Of a stretch of 64,000 nucleotides of DNA, positions 61,649-64,000 are shown piece after piece. Made by a program: the position numbers and the translations under genes. The notes below the pieces were generated by a model, which saw only the letters and a list, made by a program, of their open reading frames with translations, had not been told where the DNA came from and ran no database searches. Position 1 is the stretch's first letter; every line of letters begins with the position of its first letter. The DNA lies in NCBI RefSeq assembly GCF_034555935.1, contig NZ_JAYDCJ010000003.1, positions 2,666,001-2,730,000 on the forward strand, read 5' to 3'. The DNA comes from Marinobacter qingdaonensis (lineage in GTDB: Bacteria > Pseudomonadota > Gammaproteobacteria > Pseudomonadales > Oleiphilaceae).

Positions 61649-63487
61649 ATGGTGCAGAAGGCGCAACTGCAGCAGTTCTATATCCCGGAAGAGCAGTCGA
61701 TCTACCTGCTCAGCCACGACGATGCCAAGAAGCTCAAGGACTGGGTGGCGCTGTGTGCCACCCAACTCCGCCAGCTCGGCTACCGGGACATTGAACTCAT
61801 CGGCAAGGGCGCCTACGGTTTTGTGTTCGCCGGGCGCATGGTCCGCGAAGACGGCAGTGAACTCGAGCATGTGTTCAAGTTCACTCGCATCAACCTGCCC
61901 CAGCACCTGCAGGATCGGCTCGAAGACGAAGCCCACATCCTCGAGCAGGTTCGCCACCCGCGCGTCCCGAAACTGATTTCCTATCAGCGGGCGCGCAACC
62001 AGCCCATTCTGGTCATGGAGCGGGCGGCCGGCCTGAACCTGGAGGAAGTGTCCTTGCGGGAGGGCCGGCTGAAACCCCGGCTGATCATGCGCATTGCCGA
62101 CCAGTTGGCCGACATCCTCCGTAACCTGCGTCGGGAAACCGGCGCCGCCGGCCGGCCCATCGTCCACGGCGACATCAAACCCTCCAACCTGGTGTTCGAC
62201 GCCAGTACCGAGAACATTGCCCTGATCGATTGGGGCTCTTCGGTGTTCGCGCAGCTGGACGCCAACCAGCAGTTCGTCACCGCCAACGTGATGGAGCTGA
62301 TGTCCGACAACCTGCAACAGACCAATGCCCGTCTGGGCGATGTCTACTTCATTGGCACCGAACAGCTGAACGGCGGACTGTCTTCCCCGCGCTTTGACGA
62401 ACAGGGCGCCGCCGGCACACTCTACGCCCTGGCCTCGGGCCAGTCCTGCCGGTTTGGGCATCAGGCCATTCCGGCCACGTCCCTGGGCTTGCCCATGGAG
62501 TTTGCCCGCATGCTCGATGGCATGCTTGCCATCGACCCGGACACTCGCCGCAAGGCCGGCGACTACTACCTGACCGAAATGCCCCGTATGGCCCGCACCG
62601 TCATGATCGACCTGCCGACGGCACCGGTCGCACCCCTGGTGCCGGTGTGGGTGCGGGCGTCCGATCAGGAAATCGATACCGTGGTGTACAGCTCCCGAAA
62701 ATCCTTCCTGCGGGAGGAAGGCGCGCCGGAAACCCTCAACGACGTCAACGACGTCCAGCTCGACCGCTACTACAAGAACTTCATGCAGGGTATGGGCGAA
62801 ACCGAGAAAGCCTTCCTGGCGGCGGTCAGCCGGCTCGGGCGTTACCCGGTCGAAGGCGGCCTGGCGGTACGCTGGGAAACCGACGGCGTGTACGTCGACA
62901 CCTCACTGAACCTGCACGACCCGGCCCTGAAACCGGCGTTCGTTCGGGCCGTCAACAACATGGTCAACCTGGCCCAGGCGATTTACCGCAAGGGCATCTT
63001 CAAGAGCTGCCTGTTCAACGCCCGTAACACCTTGCACATCGACCGGGACGATGCCGACCAGCCGTTCCTGGTCAGCCCGGGCATGAGCCTGCACTACGAA
63101 GTGAGCGCGGCGCCGGAGGTGGAGGACGAAACCCGTGTGCACTCCTACTTTGAGGACGGTCCGGACCCGGAGGAATTCCTGGTGCTGCCGGACACCATCA
63201 TCAAGGCCCTGGAAGCCCTGAACGACATTCATCACACCGGCATGATCATCTTCGAGGCGCTGCCCAAGCACCTGAAAATCCATAGCCACTACCGGCTGCT
63301 GGATCCGGACCAGGAACCGGAATTTCGCCGCCTGCTGGATGTCATCCTGTCCGCGGTGGAACAGATCAGCGGGCTTGGCATCTCCGGGTTCATGAAAATG
63401 CCCTACAAGGACACCCGTTTCTTCCCGCACATTGAGCGGCTGCCCGAGAGCTACTACCCCCGCAATCCCCGAACGTCGCTGGCCTGA
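61649..63487 (+). CDS. Hanks-type serine/threonine protein kinase with long C-terminal extension, in the bkd operon
   Basis: A 612-residue protein. The kinase domain (about 45-330) has a glycine loop GKGAYGFVF (52-60), likely ATP-binding Lys77, catalytic loop HGDIKPSN with Asp175, and DWG (194-196) in place of DFG. The remaining ~280 residues form an unrecognised soluble domain with conserved-looking segments (RKSFLREEG, FEALPKHLKIHSHY, GFMKMPYKDTRFFPH). No membrane helix or PASTA domain is seen, so it is cytosolic. The ATG lies 9 nt after the E2 stop, which strongly implies co-expression. Control of the dehydrogenase by phosphorylation, or of another target, is inference. Confidence 0.75.
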   Translation: MVQKAQLQQFYIPEEQSIYLLSHDDAKKLKDWVALCATQLRQLGYRDIELIGKGAYGFVFAGRMVREDGSELEHVFKFTRINLPQHLQDRLEDEAHILEQVRHPRVPKLISYQRARNQPILVMERAAGLNLEEVSLREGRLKPRLIMRIADQLADILRNLRRETGAAGRPIVHGDIKPSNLVFDASTENIALIDWGSSVFAQLDANQQFVTANVMELMSDNLQQTNARLGDVYFIGTEQLNGGLSSPRFDEQGAAGTLYALASGQSCRFGHQAIPATSLGLPMEFARMLDGMLAIDPDTRRKAGDYYLTEMPRMARTVMIDLPTAPVAPLVPVWVRASDQEIDTVVYSSRKSFLREEGAPETLNDVNDVQLDRYYKNFMQGMGETEKAFLAAVSRLGRYPVEGGLAVRWETDGVYVDTSLNLHDPALKPAFVRAVNNMVNLAQAIYRKGIFKSCLFNARNTLHIDRDDADQPFLVSPGMSLHYEVSAAPEVEDETRVHSYFEDGPDPEEFLVLPDTIIKALEALNDIHHTGMIIFEALPKHLKIHSHYRLLDPDQEPEFRRLLDVILSAVEQISGLGISGFMKMPYKDTRFFPHIERLPESYYPRNPRTSLA

Positions 63488-63505
63488 AGCTTCCCGCCAC
63501 CCAAT

Positions 63506-63534
63506 TTGACATGATGCATGTCATACGAAATAAT
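63506..63534 (+). promoter_or_regulatory. Strong sigma-70 promoter of the tetR gene with overlapping palindrome
   Basis: A perfect -35 TTGACA (63506-63511) and -10 AATAAT (63529-63534) are spaced by 17 bp. The palindrome TGACATG-ATG-CATGTCA (63507-63523) covers the -35 and most of the spacer, the expected place for TetR autorepression. Confidence 0.7.
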
Positions 63535-63565
63535 CTTTCGCATGATGGGCATCATGGGAAATCGC

Positions 63566-64000
63566 ATGAATACTCGAGTTCAAAGGAAAGAGGAATCCCG
63601 CCAGCGCATTCTGACCTCGGCCGCCAAGCGGCTTCGACGGGAAGGATTGGGGGGCGCGAGCGTCGCGGCCGTGATGGACGATGCCGGCCTGACCCATGGC
63701 GCGTTCTACTCGCATTTCCAGAACAAGGGCGAACTCGCCCGTGCAGCCTTGGAAGAGGCGCTGCGGCACAACCGCAAGCGCTGGACCGGTGGTTGGTCCC
63801 GCGGCTCCTGGGCTAGCCGCCTGTCCGACCTCGCAAAACGGTACCTCACTCCGAACCACCGGGATAATCTCGATGACAGCTGTGCCCTTACCGCGCTGTG
63901 TTCGGAAACGGCGCGCAGTGACGAATCCTTTCGAGCGACCTATCAAACGGAACTGACCAAAACGCTCTCGGCAATCGCCGACCAGAATTTCAACGAACTC
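63566..64000 (+). CDS. TetR/AcrR-family regulator, N-terminal part (3' end outside window)
   Basis: The frame from ATG 63566 is open to the window edge (145 codons). It encodes a TetR helix-turn-helix: RILTSAAKRLRREG, VAAVMDDAGLTHGAFY and HFQNKGELARAAL. GGGAA lies 5 nt upstream; in-frame ATGs at 63542, 63545 and 63554 are alternatives, but two fall at or near the expected transcription start. The style is that of regulators of efflux or nitroreductase genes. Its own promoter carries a palindrome at the -35 that should bind the protein. The target gene is not visible here. Confidence 0.85.
   Translation, partial: MNTRVQRKEESRQRILTSAAKRLRREGLGGASVAAVMDDAGLTHGAFYSHFQNKGELARAALEEALRHNRKRWTGGWSRGSWASRLSDLAKRYLTPNHRDNLDDSCALTALCSETARSDESFRATYQTELTKTLSAIADQNFNEL

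Overview
The window is 64 kb of dense, moderately GC-rich bacterial chromosome, with short intergenic gaps, many ATGA-type gene overlaps and rho-independent terminators. The gene content (Pseudomonas-type mtl operon, MexEF-OprN type efflux pump, malate:quinone oxidoreductase, CcoG, BkdA1A2B, YqhC/YqhD, CopA/CopB) points to a heterotrophic gammaproteobacterium. A marine relative of Pseudomonas such as Marinobacter is my best guess; this is inference from protein style, not a database match. I saw no rRNA, tRNA, CRISPR array or insertion sequence.

Layout. (1) 1-1.25 kb: the end of a pirin gene, an FMN reductase and a merR gene cut off after its DNA-binding domain. (2) 1.25-19.6 kb, all on the minus strand: a carbohydrate island. 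An AraC regulator (MtlR-like) precedes mtlE-F-G-K-D, pgi and a fructokinase, giving mannitol uptake, oxidation to fructose, phosphorylation and isomerisation to glucose-6-phosphate. A second operon follows: a LamB/ScrY-like porin, an alpha-glucoside type ABC importer, a GH13 alpha-glucosidase and a LacI regulator. Two palindromic operators, 87 bp apart, lie before the porin. (3) 19.7-25.4 kb: ccoG, a MocR-type regulator, mqo and an MFS transporter. (4) 25.5-30.8 kb: copper module copB-copA-cupredoxin, divergent from a two-component system. (5) 31-37.2 kb: two periplasmic binding proteins, a membrane-anchored beta-helix protein, a 47-residue secreted protein, a small kinase-like protein and an Old Yellow Enzyme. 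(6) 37.3-50.8 kb: oprN-mexF-mexE, a DMT exporter, AraC regulator, thioesterase, yqhD/yqhC, a NodD/MexT-class LysR regulator, thioredoxin, an LpxR-like outer membrane protein and an 83-residue secreted repeat protein. (7) 51-57.7 kb: a ferric-reductase-like oxidoreductase, two LysR regulators with divergent target genes, and a histone-deacetylase-like hydrolase. (8) 57.8-64 kb: a branched-chain 2-oxo acid dehydrogenase operon (E1 alpha, E1 beta, di-lipoyl E2) followed at 9 nt by a Hanks-type kinase, then a truncated tetR gene.

The most interesting signal is not a gene. Six genes scattered from 34.6 to 50.5 kb (47-aa secreted protein, nemA-like reductase, mexE, trxA, lpxR-like gene, 83-aa secreted protein) share a gap-free composite upstream element of about 41 bp: ATCAY-N5-NTGAT (the ATC-N9-GAT nod-box form, one base off in two cases), then N7, ATAYYG, N7 and an ATT-rich block. 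This looks like a MexT/NodD-type regulon that joins efflux, electrophile reduction, thiol redox, outer-membrane remodelling and two unknown secreted small proteins. The LysR gene at 47.6-48.5 kb is a natural candidate regulator.
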